A stretch of 64,000 nucleotides of DNA. Source: Bradyrhizobium sp. SSBR45G. GTDB taxonomy: Bacteria; Pseudomonadota; Alphaproteobacteria; Rhizobiales; Xanthobacteraceae. A program made the translations under genes and the position numbers. Positions 54,053 to 62,717 of this stretch are shown here, piece after piece (position 1 is the first letter of the stretch; each line of letters starts with the position of its first letter). The DNA lies in assembly GCF_030159255.1 (NCBI RefSeq), contig NZ_BSCT01000006.1:62001-126000 (forward strand), given 5' to 3'. The notes under the pieces are model-generated. The model had not been told where the DNA came from. It saw nothing but the letters and a program-made list of their open reading frames with translations, and searched no databases.

Positions 54053-54991
54053 TCACCGTAATGTGACAATTCCAGACCGCTGGTCGAAGCTCTCACGAGC
54101 GTCTGTCGCCTGCTTCAAACGCTCGATGAGCCATCGGCCGGCGGGGCCGGGCGGTGTATCGGTCCGATAGACGGCGGACATCTTGATCTGTGTATCCCAC
54201 TCGGCCTGTTCGAGCACGAGCGGCACGAGAGCTCCGCTCGTGAGATCGGGCTCGACCACGTGATGGGGCATCCCGCCCCAGCCGAGCGCCGCACGCAGGA
54301 ATGCGTGCTTCGCACCGAGGTCGGAGAGCCGCCATGTCCTGGACGAGTAGACCCGCAGATCCTTGCCGTCGGTCAGGCGCGAGCGATCGGTCAGGACGAG
54401 TTGGACATGCTCGCTGAGCACATCCGGAGGAATGGCGCCGCGATGTCTGGCCAGCGGATGGCGCGGAGCGGCGACCATCAGATAGCGGACGCCGCGCAGC
54501 GGCTCACTGCGCAGATCGGGATGATCAGTCAGCAGGGGCCCGCGAATGCCAAACGCGCAGCGCCGTTCGAGCACCGGTTCGATCACGGCCCCCATGCCCT
54601 CGACGGAAATCCTCAAGAGCGTGGTCGGGAATTCCTGCTGGAAGGCGCCGACCGCCTCCGTCAGGACCGCAGTCGGGAACAGGACGTTGACCGCGACGCT
54701 CAACTCCGGCTCGAGCCCTGCCGCAAGCCCACGGGCCCGCGCTTTCAGCTTTGCCAGGTCCTCGGCAACGGCCCGCGCGTCCGCGAGCAGGGCGCGGCCC
54801 GCCGGTGTAAGGGCGGGATACCGCCCGCTGCGATCGAACAGCTGAACGCCGAGCTGAGCTTCGAGATTGGCGAGATTCTGGCTGACGACCGATTGTGCAC
54901 GCCCCAGCTTGCGGCCGGCCGCAGAAAAGCTGCCGGCCTCCGCCGCGGTGACGAACGTTGTGAGCTGGTCCAGCGAGATGCCATCGAGCAT
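54053..54991 (-). CDS. LysR-family regulator divergent from azoreductase
   Basis: A 312-residue LysR-type regulator. The winged helix is DQLTTFVTAAEAGSFSAAGRKLGRAQSVVSQNLANLE; the effector domain includes LSVAVNVLFPTAVLTEAV. The ATG at 54991 fits LysR proteins, which begin a few residues before the DNA-binding helix; the frame is open further upstream. It is separated by 112 bp from the azoreductase gene, and that gap holds a strong inverted repeat. Confidence 0.9.
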   Translation of the reverse strand: MLDGISLDQLTTFVTAAEAGSFSAAGRKLGRAQSVVSQNLANLEAQLGVQLFDRSGRYPALTPAGRALLADARAVAEDLAKLKARARGLAAGLEPELSVAVNVLFPTAVLTEAVGAFQQEFPTTLLRISVEGMGAVIEPVLERRCAFGIRGPLLTDHPDLRSEPLRGVRYLMVAAPRHPLARHRGAIPPDVLSEHVQLVLTDRSRLTDGKDLRVYSSRTWRLSDLGAKHAFLRAALGWGGMPHHVVEPDLTSGALVPLVLEQAEWDTQIKMSAVYRTDTPPGPAGRWLIERLKQATDARESFDQRSGIVTLR

Positions 54992-55025
54992 TAATATCGT
55001 CCAAAACGATGGATAATATCGTTTT
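54992..55025. promoter_or_regulatory. Operator between LysR and azoreductase genes
   Basis: A perfect 8-bp inverted repeat AAAACGAT (55003-55010) / ATCGTTTT (55018-55025) overlaps a direct repeat TAATATCGT at 54992-55000 and 55014-55022, whose starts are 22 bp apart. The AT-rich, symmetric site directly abuts the LysR start codon and fits a LysR-type regulatory region. Confidence 0.6.
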
Positions 55026-55103
55026 ATATTGTCTTTTCGGATTGACAGCAAGCTCGCATGGTCCAGCAGCACGACGGCGCGACCGCCCGAGCCTGGAGGG
55101 ACC

Positions 55104-55706
55104 ATGAAGCTTCTTCACATCGATTCGAGCATCGCCGGCGCTGGCTCGGTGACGAGGGATCTGTCGGCCGAGATCGTTGCGGTCCTGTCGGGGGCTGGCG
55201 CGGCCGAGGTGACCTATCGCGATGTTGCGGCCGATCCGGTCTCGCATCTGTCCGGCGCCTACATGGCGGGCCTCCAGGGCGCGCCGGTTGATGACGCTAT
55301 GCGCAGCGAGCTCAGCGCCGGTCTCGCAGCAATGGAGGAGTTTCTTGCCGCCGATGTCGTCGTCATCGGTGCGCCGATGTACAATTTCGGCATCCCCTCT
55401 CAGCTGAAGGCCTGGATCGATCGTCTCGCCGTTCCCGGCAAGACGTTCAACTACGGTGAGCGCGGTCCGGTCGGCCTCTGCCAGGGCAAGAAGATCATCG
55501 TGGCCTCGGCGCGCGGCGGGATCTTCAGCGCCGGGTCGCCGTTCGCGGTGCTCGATCATCAGGAGACCTATCTGCAGAGCTTCTTCGGCTTTCTCGGCAT
55601 CACCGACGTCTCGTTCGTTCGCGCCGAGGGCGTCGCGCTGGGGCCGGAGGCGCGCGCCAAGGCCATCGCCGCCGCCAAGGAGCACGCCGCGAAGCTCGCG
55701 GCCTGA
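55104..55706 (+). CDS. azoR: FMN-dependent NADH-azoreductase
   Basis: A 200-residue flavodoxin-fold quinone/azo reductase. N-terminal [21 protein letters not shown] (phosphate-binding loop), then [20 protein letters not shown] and [16 protein letters not shown], then a C-terminal [18 protein letters not shown]. It probably reduces quinones as a detoxification function. GGAGGGACC precedes the ATG. The pirin and NmrA-like genes follow in the same direction, a common LysR-azoR-pirin arrangement for quinone or electrophile stress. Confidence 0.93.
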   Translation: MKLLHIDSSIAGAGSVTRDLSAEIVAVLSGAGAAEVTYRDVAADPVSHLSGAYMAGLQGAPVDDAMRSELSAGLAAMEEFLAADVVVIGAPMYNFGIPSQLKAWIDRLAVPGKTFNYGERGPVGLCQGKKIIVASARGGIFSAGSPFAVLDHQETYLQSFFGFLGITDVSFVRAEGVALGPEARAKAIAAAKEHAAKLAA

Positions 55707-55736
55707 CGCTCGCGCCCCCCGATCGAGAGTCCCGAC

Positions 55737-56579
55737 ATGGCCGTCCGCTTTTCTCCCATCGTCACCGCGCAGGCGCGCGGCTCTGCGCGATCTTCGTTCT
55801 CGGTCAAGGCGCTGGACCTGGCCCCCTTGCAAGGTCTGGGCTCGCCCGTGCTGGTGTGCGACGATTTCAGGGTCGGCGGGCGGCCGTTTCCGCCGCATCC
55901 TCACGCAGGATTCGCGGCGGTAACCTATGTCTTTGCCGACTCGGCCGGCAGCCTGCGCAGCCGTGACTCGCTCGGCAACGATGTCGTGGTCGGCGCGGGC
56001 GGCATCGTCTGGACCCATGCCGGACGCGGCGTGATCCATCATGAGATTCCGGCGGACGAGGGCGAGCTGCACGGCCTGCAGCTGTTCGTCAATCTCGCCT
56101 CGCAGAACAAGCAGAGCGAGCCCAGAACAATGACGCTGTCGGGCCGCGAGGTGCCGCAGTGGACGAACCGCTCCGGCGATCGCGCCCATGTCGTCGTCGG
56201 ATCGTTCGGAGACATGACGTCGCCGCTCGTGCCGGTCGAGCCGTTTGCGCTGATCGACGTCGCGCTCCAGCGCGAGATCTCGTTCGAGCTTCCGGCAGAC
56301 CACGTGACGCTCGTGTATCTGGCGAGCGGCGCTGTCGTCGTCCGCGCCGAGAGTGACCGGCACCCGATGGTCGGCGGTCAGGCGATTGCCTGTCATGGTG
56401 CTGCAGGTTGCCTCACATTCGCGGCGACCACGCCGTCTCATCTCGTCATCATGTCCGGCCCCGCAATCCGCGAGCCGGTGGTCATCGACGGCCCGTTCAT
56501 CATGAGCAGTGCCGAGCAAATTGCCGCAGCCCAGGCTCGCTACAAGAGCGGGGGGATGGGGCAGCTGCCGCTTCTGTGA
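55737..56579 (+). CDS. Pirin-family protein
   Basis: A 280-residue bicupin. The metal-binding motif is present as PPHPHAGFAAVTYVF (two His) with a matching later His/Glu region (HHEIPADEGELHGLQLFVNL). Bacterial pirins can act as quercetin 2,3-dioxygenases or regulators; activity here unknown. It is 30 bp downstream of azoR. A GC-rich hairpin directly follows its stop. Confidence 0.9.
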   Translation: MAVRFSPIVTAQARGSARSSFSVKALDLAPLQGLGSPVLVCDDFRVGGRPFPPHPHAGFAAVTYVFADSAGSLRSRDSLGNDVVVGAGGIVWTHAGRGVIHHEIPADEGELHGLQLFVNLASQNKQSEPRTMTLSGREVPQWTNRSGDRAHVVVGSFGDMTSPLVPVEPFALIDVALQREISFELPADHVTLVYLASGAVVVRAESDRHPMVGGQAIACHGAAGCLTFAATTPSHLVIMSGPAIREPVVIDGPFIMSSAEQIAAAQARYKSGGMGQLPLL

Positions 56580-56580
56580 C

Positions 56581-56599
56581 GACCGGCGTCGCGCCGGTC
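56581..56599 (+). other. Stem-loop after the pirin gene
   Basis: GACCGGC (56581-56587) pairs with GCCGGTC (56593-56599) around a 5-nt loop immediately after the pirin stop codon. No T-run follows, so it may be an intercistronic processing or stability hairpin rather than a terminator. Confidence 0.4.
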
Positions 56600-56675
56600 G
56601 CAGCGGAACATCTCGTTCGTATCAGTCGGTCTCACCAGCGCGGAGTTGCCGCGTTCTCAACAGGAGTCATGGAAG

Positions 56676-57524
56676 ATGTTTGCAATCACGGGAGCGACCG
56701 GCCAATTGGGCCGCAAGGTTGTCGCGCGCCTGCGCGCGCTGGTTCCTGCCTCTGAGATCGCCGCCATCGTTCGCGATCCGCGCAAGGCAGCCGATCTCGG
56801 TGTGACGGTCCGTCAAGCCGATTACGCTGATCCGGCCGCTGTGCAAGCGGCGCTCTCCGGCGTGACCAAGCTGTTGCTGATCTCCTCGAGCTCCTTCGGA
56901 ACGCGCCAGGCCGAGCACGCGAACGTCATCGCGGCGGCGAAGACGACAGGCGTCGCGCACCTCGTCTACACGAGCCTGCTGCATGCCGACAAGTGGCTGC
57001 CGGGATTCGCCAAGGACCATACCGAAACGGAGCGGTGGATCGCCGAGTCAGGTCTTGCTCATACGATCCTCCGCAACGGATGGTATTGGGAGAACCACAC
57101 GGCGAATCTCAGCGTGGCCCTCGGCTATGGTCAGCTGATCGGCAGCGCCGGGACGGCTTTGATCTCCTGGGCATCGCGCCAGGATTTTGCGGATGCTGCT
57201 GCAGAAGTGCTGGTTGGAAAGGACCATATCGGCAAGACCTATGAGCTCGCCGGCGACACGCCTCATACCTTGGCCGAGCTTGCCGCCGAGGCAGCCCGTC
57301 AGAGCGGTCATCCGCTGGACTATCGGAATCTCACCGAGGCGGAGCATGCCAGCTTCTATGAAAGCGCCGGCGTGCCGCCGCCGGTCGCTGCGATGCTGGC
57401 CGAGGTCGAGGCCAGAGGCGTCGCCGCCGGCGTTCTCCACGACGACAGCCATACGCTCTCGCGCCTGATCGGGCGGCCGACGCAATCTCTCACCGATGCA
57501 GTCGCGGCAGCGCTTCAGGGCTGA
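56676..57524 (+). CDS. NmrA-like NAD(P)H-binding protein (quinone oxidoreductase 2 type)
   Basis: A 282-residue Rossmann-fold protein. N-terminal FAITGATGQLGRKVVARL, then LLLISSSSFGTRQAEHANVI, HLVYTSLLHADKW and TILRNGWYWENHT, matching the QOR2/YtfG group. It probably reduces quinones with NADPH or acts as a redox sensor. The start ATG 56676 was chosen over 56646 because the glycine motif should begin within the first residues. A 7-bp inverted repeat (57539-57545 with 57561-57567) follows its stop. Confidence 0.9.
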   Translation: MFAITGATGQLGRKVVARLRALVPASEIAAIVRDPRKAADLGVTVRQADYADPAAVQAALSGVTKLLLISSSSFGTRQAEHANVIAAAKTTGVAHLVYTSLLHADKWLPGFAKDHTETERWIAESGLAHTILRNGWYWENHTANLSVALGYGQLIGSAGTALISWASRQDFADAAAEVLVGKDHIGKTYELAGDTPHTLAELAAEAARQSGHPLDYRNLTEAEHASFYESAGVPPPVAAMLAEVEARGVAAGVLHDDSHTLSRLIGRPTQSLTDAVAAALQG

Positions 57525-57625
57525 CCTTCGGCAACAGCGGATCAGGGCCCAGAGGTGGGACTGATCCGGCTCGCTAACCAAGCTGGTGTTCTTCACCGAT
57601 CGCAGGCAACCACACGAGCGAGTTC

Positions 57626-57960
57626 ATGAGCTTCCGTCGTAAGCGCCATAAAGCCTCTGGTCCTGCAGCCGATCGAAAATGTCGATCGGAGCCGGGGCAG
57701 ATCCGTCCTGTCGTCGACCCGCAACGATGCGAAGGCAAGGGCGATTGCGTCGCCGTCTGTCCCTATGACGTCTTCGTCGTCGGACGCATGTCGGACGAGA
57801 CATTTTCGGCCTTGCCGCCGCTGGTGAAGATCAAGATGTGGCTGCATGCCGCAAGACCGCCTTCACGCCGAACGCCGATGCCTGTCTCGCCTGCGGATTG
57901 TGTGTCCCTGCCTGTCCGGAGCACGCCATTCGTCTCGTCGCATCGGCGCCTGGTGAGTAG
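57626..57960 (+). pseudogene. Ferredoxin-like 4Fe-4S protein interrupted by a frameshift
   Basis: The frame from ATG 57626 encodes VVDPQRCEGKGDCVAVCPYDVF, a clear first cluster motif, up to about KIKMWLHAA near 57850. From 57853 the second half continues in another frame as KTAFTPNADACLACGLCVPACPEHAIRLV and stops at 57958-57960. A single lost base near 57845-57853 explains both halves. The intact protein would be a small electron carrier with two cluster motifs. It may be a real pseudogene or a sequencing error. It is not linked to an obvious partner enzyme. Confidence 0.75.
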
Positions 57961-58002
57961 ACCTGCGGCGTGTCGCATGCCATTCCGCGCAGGCCGTCCG
58001 CC

Positions 58003-58884
58003 TCAAGCGCTCACGCGGAGCTCCGACTTGATCCAGTCGGCAAAGGCACGGACGGCTGCGTGCTGGCGCGGCGCGCGGGGAAACACCAGCCGATGGCCGA
58101 CATAGCGGACGTTCGTGGTGCGCCCGGCAAGCGGCGCGACCAGGCGCCCGGCGGCCAGCTCGCGCTCGGCTAACAGCGTGGATTCGAGCGCAACGCCAAG
58201 GCCTTCGGCTGCGGTCGCGATCGCCAGGAAGCTGCGGTCGAAGCGCATGCCGTGGATGGCAGGGGATTCGAGGCCGTTGGCGGCGAACCACTGATGCCAT
58301 TGGACCTGCTTCACGTCGGAGCGGATCAGCGTCCGCTCCAGAAGATCCGCCGGTCGCCTGATCGTTGCCGCGAGCGCAGGCGAGCAGAGCGGTGTCACCG
58401 TCTCCTCGGCCAGCGGCACGATCTCGACGCCCTCGGCATGCGGTGCGCCATAGACGATGTCGATGTCGAAATCATCGTTCTTGAAACGCGCATAGTCGGT
58501 GTTGGCCGCGAGGCGAACCTCGAGCTTCGGATGCGCGGCGAGAAATTGCGCGAGGCGCGGCGTCAGCCATTGCGCGGCAAAGCTCGGGGCGGAATGGACG
58601 CGCACGAGCTGCGGGCCGCGTGCGGCGACCTCTTCCAATCCCCTGCGCAACTGATCGAACGCGGCACCGGCATGGCGCATCAGGTTCTCGCCGGCGGGCG
58701 TGAGGTGGACGGCGCGCGCCTTCCGCTCGAACAGGGCGGTGCGCAGCGTGGCCTCCAGCTTGCGGATCGCGTGGCTGACGGCCGACGGCGTCAGGTGAAG
58801 CTCGTTTGCTGCGTCGCGAAAAGAACCGGTGCGCGCAGCGGCTTCGAAGGCCTTGATCGACGAGATCGGGATGTTCGACAGCAT
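58003..58884 (-). CDS. LysR-family (GcvA-like) regulator of the SDR-transketolase-TRAP genes
   Basis: A 293-residue regulator with a GcvA-type beginning: ISSIKAFEAAARTGSFRDAANELHLTPSAVSHAIRKLE, and an effector domain with the TPLCSPAL segment. It faces the SDR gene across 109 bp, where a 16-bp GC-only palindrome lies. It probably responds to a sugar-derived acid or ketose taken up by the TRAP system; inferred from context. Confidence 0.9.
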   Translation of the reverse strand: MLSNIPISSIKAFEAAARTGSFRDAANELHLTPSAVSHAIRKLEATLRTALFERKARAVHLTPAGENLMRHAGAAFDQLRRGLEEVAARGPQLVRVHSAPSFAAQWLTPRLAQFLAAHPKLEVRLAANTDYARFKNDDFDIDIVYGAPHAEGVEIVPLAEETVTPLCSPALAATIRRPADLLERTLIRSDVKQVQWHQWFAANGLESPAIHGMRFDRSFLAIATAAEGLGVALESTLLAERELAAGRLVAPLAGRTTNVRYVGHRLVFPRAPRQHAAVRAFADWIKSELRVSA

Positions 58885-58931
58885 GCGATAAGTGAACCAG
58901 ATTCATCCATTCATGACAACTGTGCGTTTGT

Positions 58932-58947
58932 CGCCGCCGCGGCGGCG
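58932..58947. promoter_or_regulatory. 16-bp GC palindrome in the LysR/SDR intergenic region
   Basis: CGCCGCCGCGGCGGCG is fully self-complementary and lies midway between the two divergent start codons. It could be part of a regulatory site or form a hairpin in the SDR leader mRNA. Low-complexity GC content makes chance occurrence possible. Confidence 0.3.
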
Positions 58948-58993
58948 GGTCATGGTCACGCCCACGATAATGAGACATCGGGAGGACAACGGG

Positions 58994-59743
58994 ATGCTGC
59001 TCAGCGGCAAGACGGCCATCATTTCGGGCGCAGCCTCGCGGCGGGGCATCGGTCTCGCGACCGCACGGCGGTTCGCGGCGGAAGGCGCCCGCGTCGCGAT
59101 CCTCGATATCGATGCCGCCGCGGCAGCCGATGCGGCCACGACGCTCGGGGACCAGCATATCGGGCTCGCCTGCAACGTCGCCGACAAGACCTCCTGCAAC
59201 GATGCCGTCGCGCAGGTGATGTCGAAGTTCGGCGTCATCGACATCCTCATCAACAATGCCGGCATCACCCAGCCGGTGAAGCTGCTCGACATCACGCCGG
59301 ACGATTGGGACCGCATCCAGGACGTCAACCTCAAGGGCGTGCTGTTCCTGTCGCAGGCGGTGATCCCGCACATGCGCGCGCGCAAGCAGGGCTCGATCGC
59401 CTGCATGTCCTCGGTCTCGGCGCAGCGCGGCGGCGGCATCTTCGGCGGCCCGCATTACTCGGCTGCAAAGGCTGGCGTGCTCGGCCTCGCCAAGGCCATG
59501 GCGCGCGAGTTCGGCGTCGATGGCATCCGCGTCAATTGCGTGACGCCAGGCCTGATCGGCACCGACATCACCGCCGGCAAGCTGACCGACGAGATGAAGG
59601 CCAAGATCCTCGAAGGCATCCCGCTCAACCGCCTCGGCAGGGCCGAGGATGTCGCCGGCATCTACACGTTCCTGGCGTCCGACCTCTCCGCCTATGTCAC
59701 AGGCGCGGTGATCGACGTCAACGGCGGCATGCTGATCCACTAA
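58994..59743 (+). CDS. Short-chain dehydrogenase/reductase
   Basis: A 249-residue classical SDR. Cofactor motif SGAASRRGIGLATARRF, structural NNAG, catalytic Ser-Tyr-Lys (SSVSAQ..., HYSAAKAG) and C-terminal VTGAVIDVNGGMLIH. The Asp-Ile-Asp after the second strand suggests NAD rather than NADP. It probably oxidises a polyol or sugar acid to a keto compound for the transketolase that follows. ATG 58994 has GGAGGACAACGGG just upstream. The transketolase gene follows after 14 bp. Confidence 0.92.
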   Translation: MLLSGKTAIISGAASRRGIGLATARRFAAEGARVAILDIDAAAAADAATTLGDQHIGLACNVADKTSCNDAVAQVMSKFGVIDILINNAGITQPVKLLDITPDDWDRIQDVNLKGVLFLSQAVIPHMRARKQGSIACMSSVSAQRGGGIFGGPHYSAAKAGVLGLAKAMAREFGVDGIRVNCVTPGLIGTDITAGKLTDEMKAKILEGIPLNRLGRAEDVAGIYTFLASDLSAYVTGAVIDVNGGMLIH

Positions 59744-59757
59744 CAAGGTCTCAAGAG

Positions 59758-60606
59758 ATGGACATCGCAGCAACTCGGCTCGCCAACGCGCCGACATTGG
59801 CGCAGCGCGCCCACAACATCCGCCGCAATGCGCTCCGCATGGGCGAGGTGCAGGGGCAGGGCTACATTGCCCAGGCCCTCGATATCTCCGACGTGCTCGC
59901 GACCGCCTATTTTCATGCGATGCGCTACCGTCCCGAGGACCCGAATTGGGAGGAGCGTGATCGATTCCTGCTCTCGAACGGCCATTATGCGATCGCGCTG
60001 TACGCCGCGCTGATCGAGGCCGGCATCGTTCCCGAGGCCGAGCTCGAGACCTATGGCAGCGACGACAGCCGGCTGCCGATGTCGGGCATGGCGTCCTACA
60101 CGCCGGGCATGGAAATGTCGGGCGGATCGCTGGGACTGGGGCTCAGCATCGCCGTCGGTATCGGCCTCGGCCTGAAGCGCAAGGCGTCGAGCTCGCGCGT
60201 CTACACGCTGTTCTCGGACGGCGAGCTCGACGAGGGCTCGGTGTGGGAGGCGATTTCGTCGGCCAGCCACTACAAGCTCGACAATCTCATCGGCATCGTC
60301 GACGTCAACAATCAGCAGGCGGATGGTCCTTCGACCCAGGTGATGGGTTTCGAGCCATTGGTGGCGAGATTGGAAGCGTTCGGCTGGTACGTGCAGCGCA
60401 TCGACGGCAACGATCTCGACGCGGTTGTCGCGGCCTTCGACGCCGCCAAGAGCCATGAGGCGCCGAAGCCGCGCATGATCGTGGCGGACACCCTGATGGG
60501 CAAGGGCGTGCCGTTCCTCGAACAGCGCGAAAAGAACCACTTCATTCGCGTCGAGCCGCACGAGTGGCAGCTCGCGATTGCCGCACTCGACGCCGGGAGG
60601 CCGTGA
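59758..60606 (+). CDS. Transketolase, N-terminal subunit
   Basis: A 282-residue subunit of a two-gene transketolase. It contains the ThDP/Mg-binding region SDGELDEGSVWEA and DVNNQQADGPS, the N-terminal RRNALRMGEVQGQGYIAQALD and LSNGHYAIALYAAL. Split transketolases of this type act on unusual sugars or sulfo-sugars in several bacteria. Substrate unknown here. It overlaps the C-terminal subunit gene by one base (TGATG). Confidence 0.92.
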   Translation: MDIAATRLANAPTLAQRAHNIRRNALRMGEVQGQGYIAQALDISDVLATAYFHAMRYRPEDPNWEERDRFLLSNGHYAIALYAALIEAGIVPEAELETYGSDDSRLPMSGMASYTPGMEMSGGSLGLGLSIAVGIGLGLKRKASSSRVYTLFSDGELDEGSVWEAISSASHYKLDNLIGIVDVNNQQADGPSTQVMGFEPLVARLEAFGWYVQRIDGNDLDAVVAAFDAAKSHEAPKPRMIVADTLMGKGVPFLEQREKNHFIRVEPHEWQLAIAALDAGRP

Positions 60607-61619
60607 TGAAGACGACGAGACCCGCACCCGATCTGAGCAAGCCGCGGCTGACGACGTCGGCGATGATCGCCTCGATCGCCTCCGAAGGTCAGCGCACCAA
60701 GCCGGCGCCATTCGGCCACGCGCTGGTCGAGCTGGCGCGCAGCCGGCCCGAGATCGTCGGCATGACCGCCGATCTCGGCAAGTACACCGACCTGCATATC
60801 TTCGCCAAGGAGTTCCCGGACCGCTACTACCAGATGGGGATGGCCGAGCAGCTGCTGTTCGGCGCCGCCTCAGGCCTTGCGGCGGAAGGCTTCATGCCCT
60901 TCGCCACGACCTATGCCGTGTTCGCCTCGCGCCGCGCCTACGACTTCATCCATCAGACCATCGCGGAAGAAGACCGCAATGTGAAAATCGCCTGCGCGCT
61001 CCCCGGTCTGACCTCCGGCTATGGCCCGAGCCACCAGGCCGCCGAGGACCTCGCCTTGATGCGCGCGATGCCGAACATGACGGTGATCGATCCCTGCGAT
61101 GCCCATGAGATCGAGCAGGTCGTGCCGGCGATGGCCGCCCATCAGGGACCTGTCTACATGCGTCTCTTGCGCGGCCAAGTGCCGCTGGTGCTCGACGAGT
61201 ACGACTACAAATTCGAGCTCGGCAAGGCCAGGCTGCTACGCGGCGGCCGGGACGTTCTGATCATCTCGTCCGGCCTGATGACGATGCGCGCCCTCGAGGC
61301 GGCCAAGGCGCTCGCCGATGATCGCGTGGACGTCGCCGTGCTGCACGTTCCGACGATCAAGCCGCTCGATGCCGAGTCGATCGTGCGCGAGGCCGGCCGG
61401 TCCGGCCGACTGATCGTTGTCGCCGAGAACCACACGGTGATCGGCGGGCTTGGCGAAGCCGTCGCGGGGCTGCTGATGCGCTCCGGCGTGCATGCGCGGT
61501 TCCGGCAGATCGGATTGCCCGACGCCTTTCTCGATGCGGGTGCGTTGCCGACGCTGCACGACCGCTACGGCATCTCGCTCTCGGAGGTCGTCAGGCAGAT
61601 GAAGGGCTGGCTCGAATAG
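60606..61619 (+). CDS. Transketolase, C-terminal subunit
   Basis: A 337-residue partner subunit with the pyrimidine-binding domain (IVGMTADLGKYTDLHIFAKE, then YYQMGMAEQLLFGAASGLA containing the catalytic Glu) and the C-terminal regulatory domain (VLIISSGLMTMRALEAAKAL). Together with the preceding gene it makes a full transketolase or DXS-like enzyme. A strong hairpin follows before the dctP gene. Confidence 0.92.
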   Translation: MKTTRPAPDLSKPRLTTSAMIASIASEGQRTKPAPFGHALVELARSRPEIVGMTADLGKYTDLHIFAKEFPDRYYQMGMAEQLLFGAASGLAAEGFMPFATTYAVFASRRAYDFIHQTIAEEDRNVKIACALPGLTSGYGPSHQAAEDLALMRAMPNMTVIDPCDAHEIEQVVPAMAAHQGPVYMRLLRGQVPLVLDEYDYKFELGKARLLRGGRDVLIISSGLMTMRALEAAKALADDRVDVAVLHVPTIKPLDAESIVREAGRSGRLIVVAENHTVIGGLGEAVAGLLMRSGVHARFRQIGLPDAFLDAGALPTLHDRYGISLSEVVRQMKGWLE

Positions 61620-61650
61620 CCAGTCGGTCATTTCTAGCATCATCGATAAG

Positions 61651-61670
61651 CCGGCGCGCTGACGCGCCGG
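61651..61670 (+). other. Strong stem-loop between transketolase and dctP genes
   Basis: CCGGCGCG (61651-61658), a CTGA loop, and CGCGCCGG (61663-61670) form a perfect 8-bp stem with four-base loop. No T-run follows, so it is more likely an mRNA-stabilising or partial-termination element that raises expression of the binding protein than a full terminator. Confidence 0.55.
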
Positions 61671-61703
61671 ACATAACAACAAGCTCATATTGGAGGGACG
61701 GCA

Positions 61704-62717
61704 ATGCGCAAGGGGACTACGCGTCGACATGTCTTGGCTGGGGCCGCAGCCTTGCCTTTCACCGTTGCCATCTCGCGTTATGCGAAGGCAGCCGAGTTCA
61801 CGATGAAGCTCGCGACCGGCCAGGACCCGTCGCACCCGGTCAACAAACGGGCGCGAGAGGCCGCGGACCGGATCAAGGAAGCCAGCGGCGGCCGGCTGGA
61901 GATCAATCTCTACCCCGCCAACCAGCTCGGCTCCGACACCGACCTGATCTCGCAGGTTCGCGTCGGCGCGGTCGATGCGATCAACATCGCAAGCTCCGTG
62001 CTGGCGACGCGGGTGCCGCTCGCCGGCATCGTCAACACCGGTTTTGCCTTCACGTCCTACGACCAGGTGTGGAAGGCGATGGACGGCAGCCTCGGTGATC
62101 ACATCCGCAAGGACATCGAAAAGACCGGGGCGATTGCGCTGTCGAAGCCGTGGGACAACGGCTTCCGCCAGGTCACGTCGTCGACCCGCGAGATCAAGAC
62201 ACCCGACGATCTCAAGAGCTTCAAGATCCGCGTTCCGGCCGCACCGATTCTGACCAGCCTGTTCCAGGCGCTCGGCGCCGGCCCGACGCCGATCAACTTC
62301 AACGAAGTCTATACGTCGCTACAGACCAAGGTGGTCGAGGGGCAGGAGAACCCGCTGCCGATCATCGCCACCGCCAAGCTCTACGAGGTTCAGAAATACT
62401 GCTCGCTCACCAGCCATGTCTGGGACGCCTACTGGATCCTGGGCAATCGCGCCGCCTTCGGCAAGCTACCGGGCGACCTGCAGGCGCTCGTGCAGCGCGA
62501 GTTTTCCAAGTCGGCCGATGACGAGCGCGCCGACATTGCCGCGCTGAGCCAGAGCCTGCGTGCCGATCTCGCCGCCAAGGGCTTCACCTTCGTCGACGTC
62601 GATAAGGGCGCGTTCCGCGCCGTGCTCGCCAAGAGCAGCTTCTACAAGGATTGGCGCGGCAAGTTCGGCGAGGAGGCCTGGACGATCCTGCAGTCGAATG
62701 TCGGAGAGCTCGGATGA
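61704..62717 (+). CDS. dctP: TRAP transporter substrate-binding protein DctP
   Basis: A 337-residue periplasmic binding protein. The leader has a twin-arginine-like TRRHVLAGAAALPF segment and ends near AKAAEF. The mature part begins MKLATGQDPSHPVNKRA, with the conserved Arg region KSFKIRVPAAPILTSLFQALGA and EGQENPLPIIATAKL typical of DctP. The conserved Arg usually binds the carboxylate, so a sugar acid or C4-like acid is likely. GGAGGGACGGCA precedes the ATG. It overlaps the next gene by ATGA. Confidence 0.93.
   Translation: MRKGTTRRHVLAGAAALPFTVAISRYAKAAEFTMKLATGQDPSHPVNKRAREAADRIKEASGGRLEINLYPANQLGSDTDLISQVRVGAVDAINIASSVLATRVPLAGIVNTGFAFTSYDQVWKAMDGSLGDHIRKDIEKTGAIALSKPWDNGFRQVTSSTREIKTPDDLKSFKIRVPAAPILTSLFQALGAGPTPINFNEVYTSLQTKVVEGQENPLPIIATAKLYEVQKYCSLTSHVWDAYWILGNRAAFGKLPGDLQALVQREFSKSADDERADIAALSQSLRADLAAKGFTFVDVDKGAFRAVLAKSSFYKDWRGKFGEEAWTILQSNVGELG

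Noticed and set aside
58252-60606. 784-codon plus-strand frame
   Set aside because: Only its end (from 59758) is the transketolase subunit. The earlier part is antisense to the LysR gene and out of frame with the SDR.
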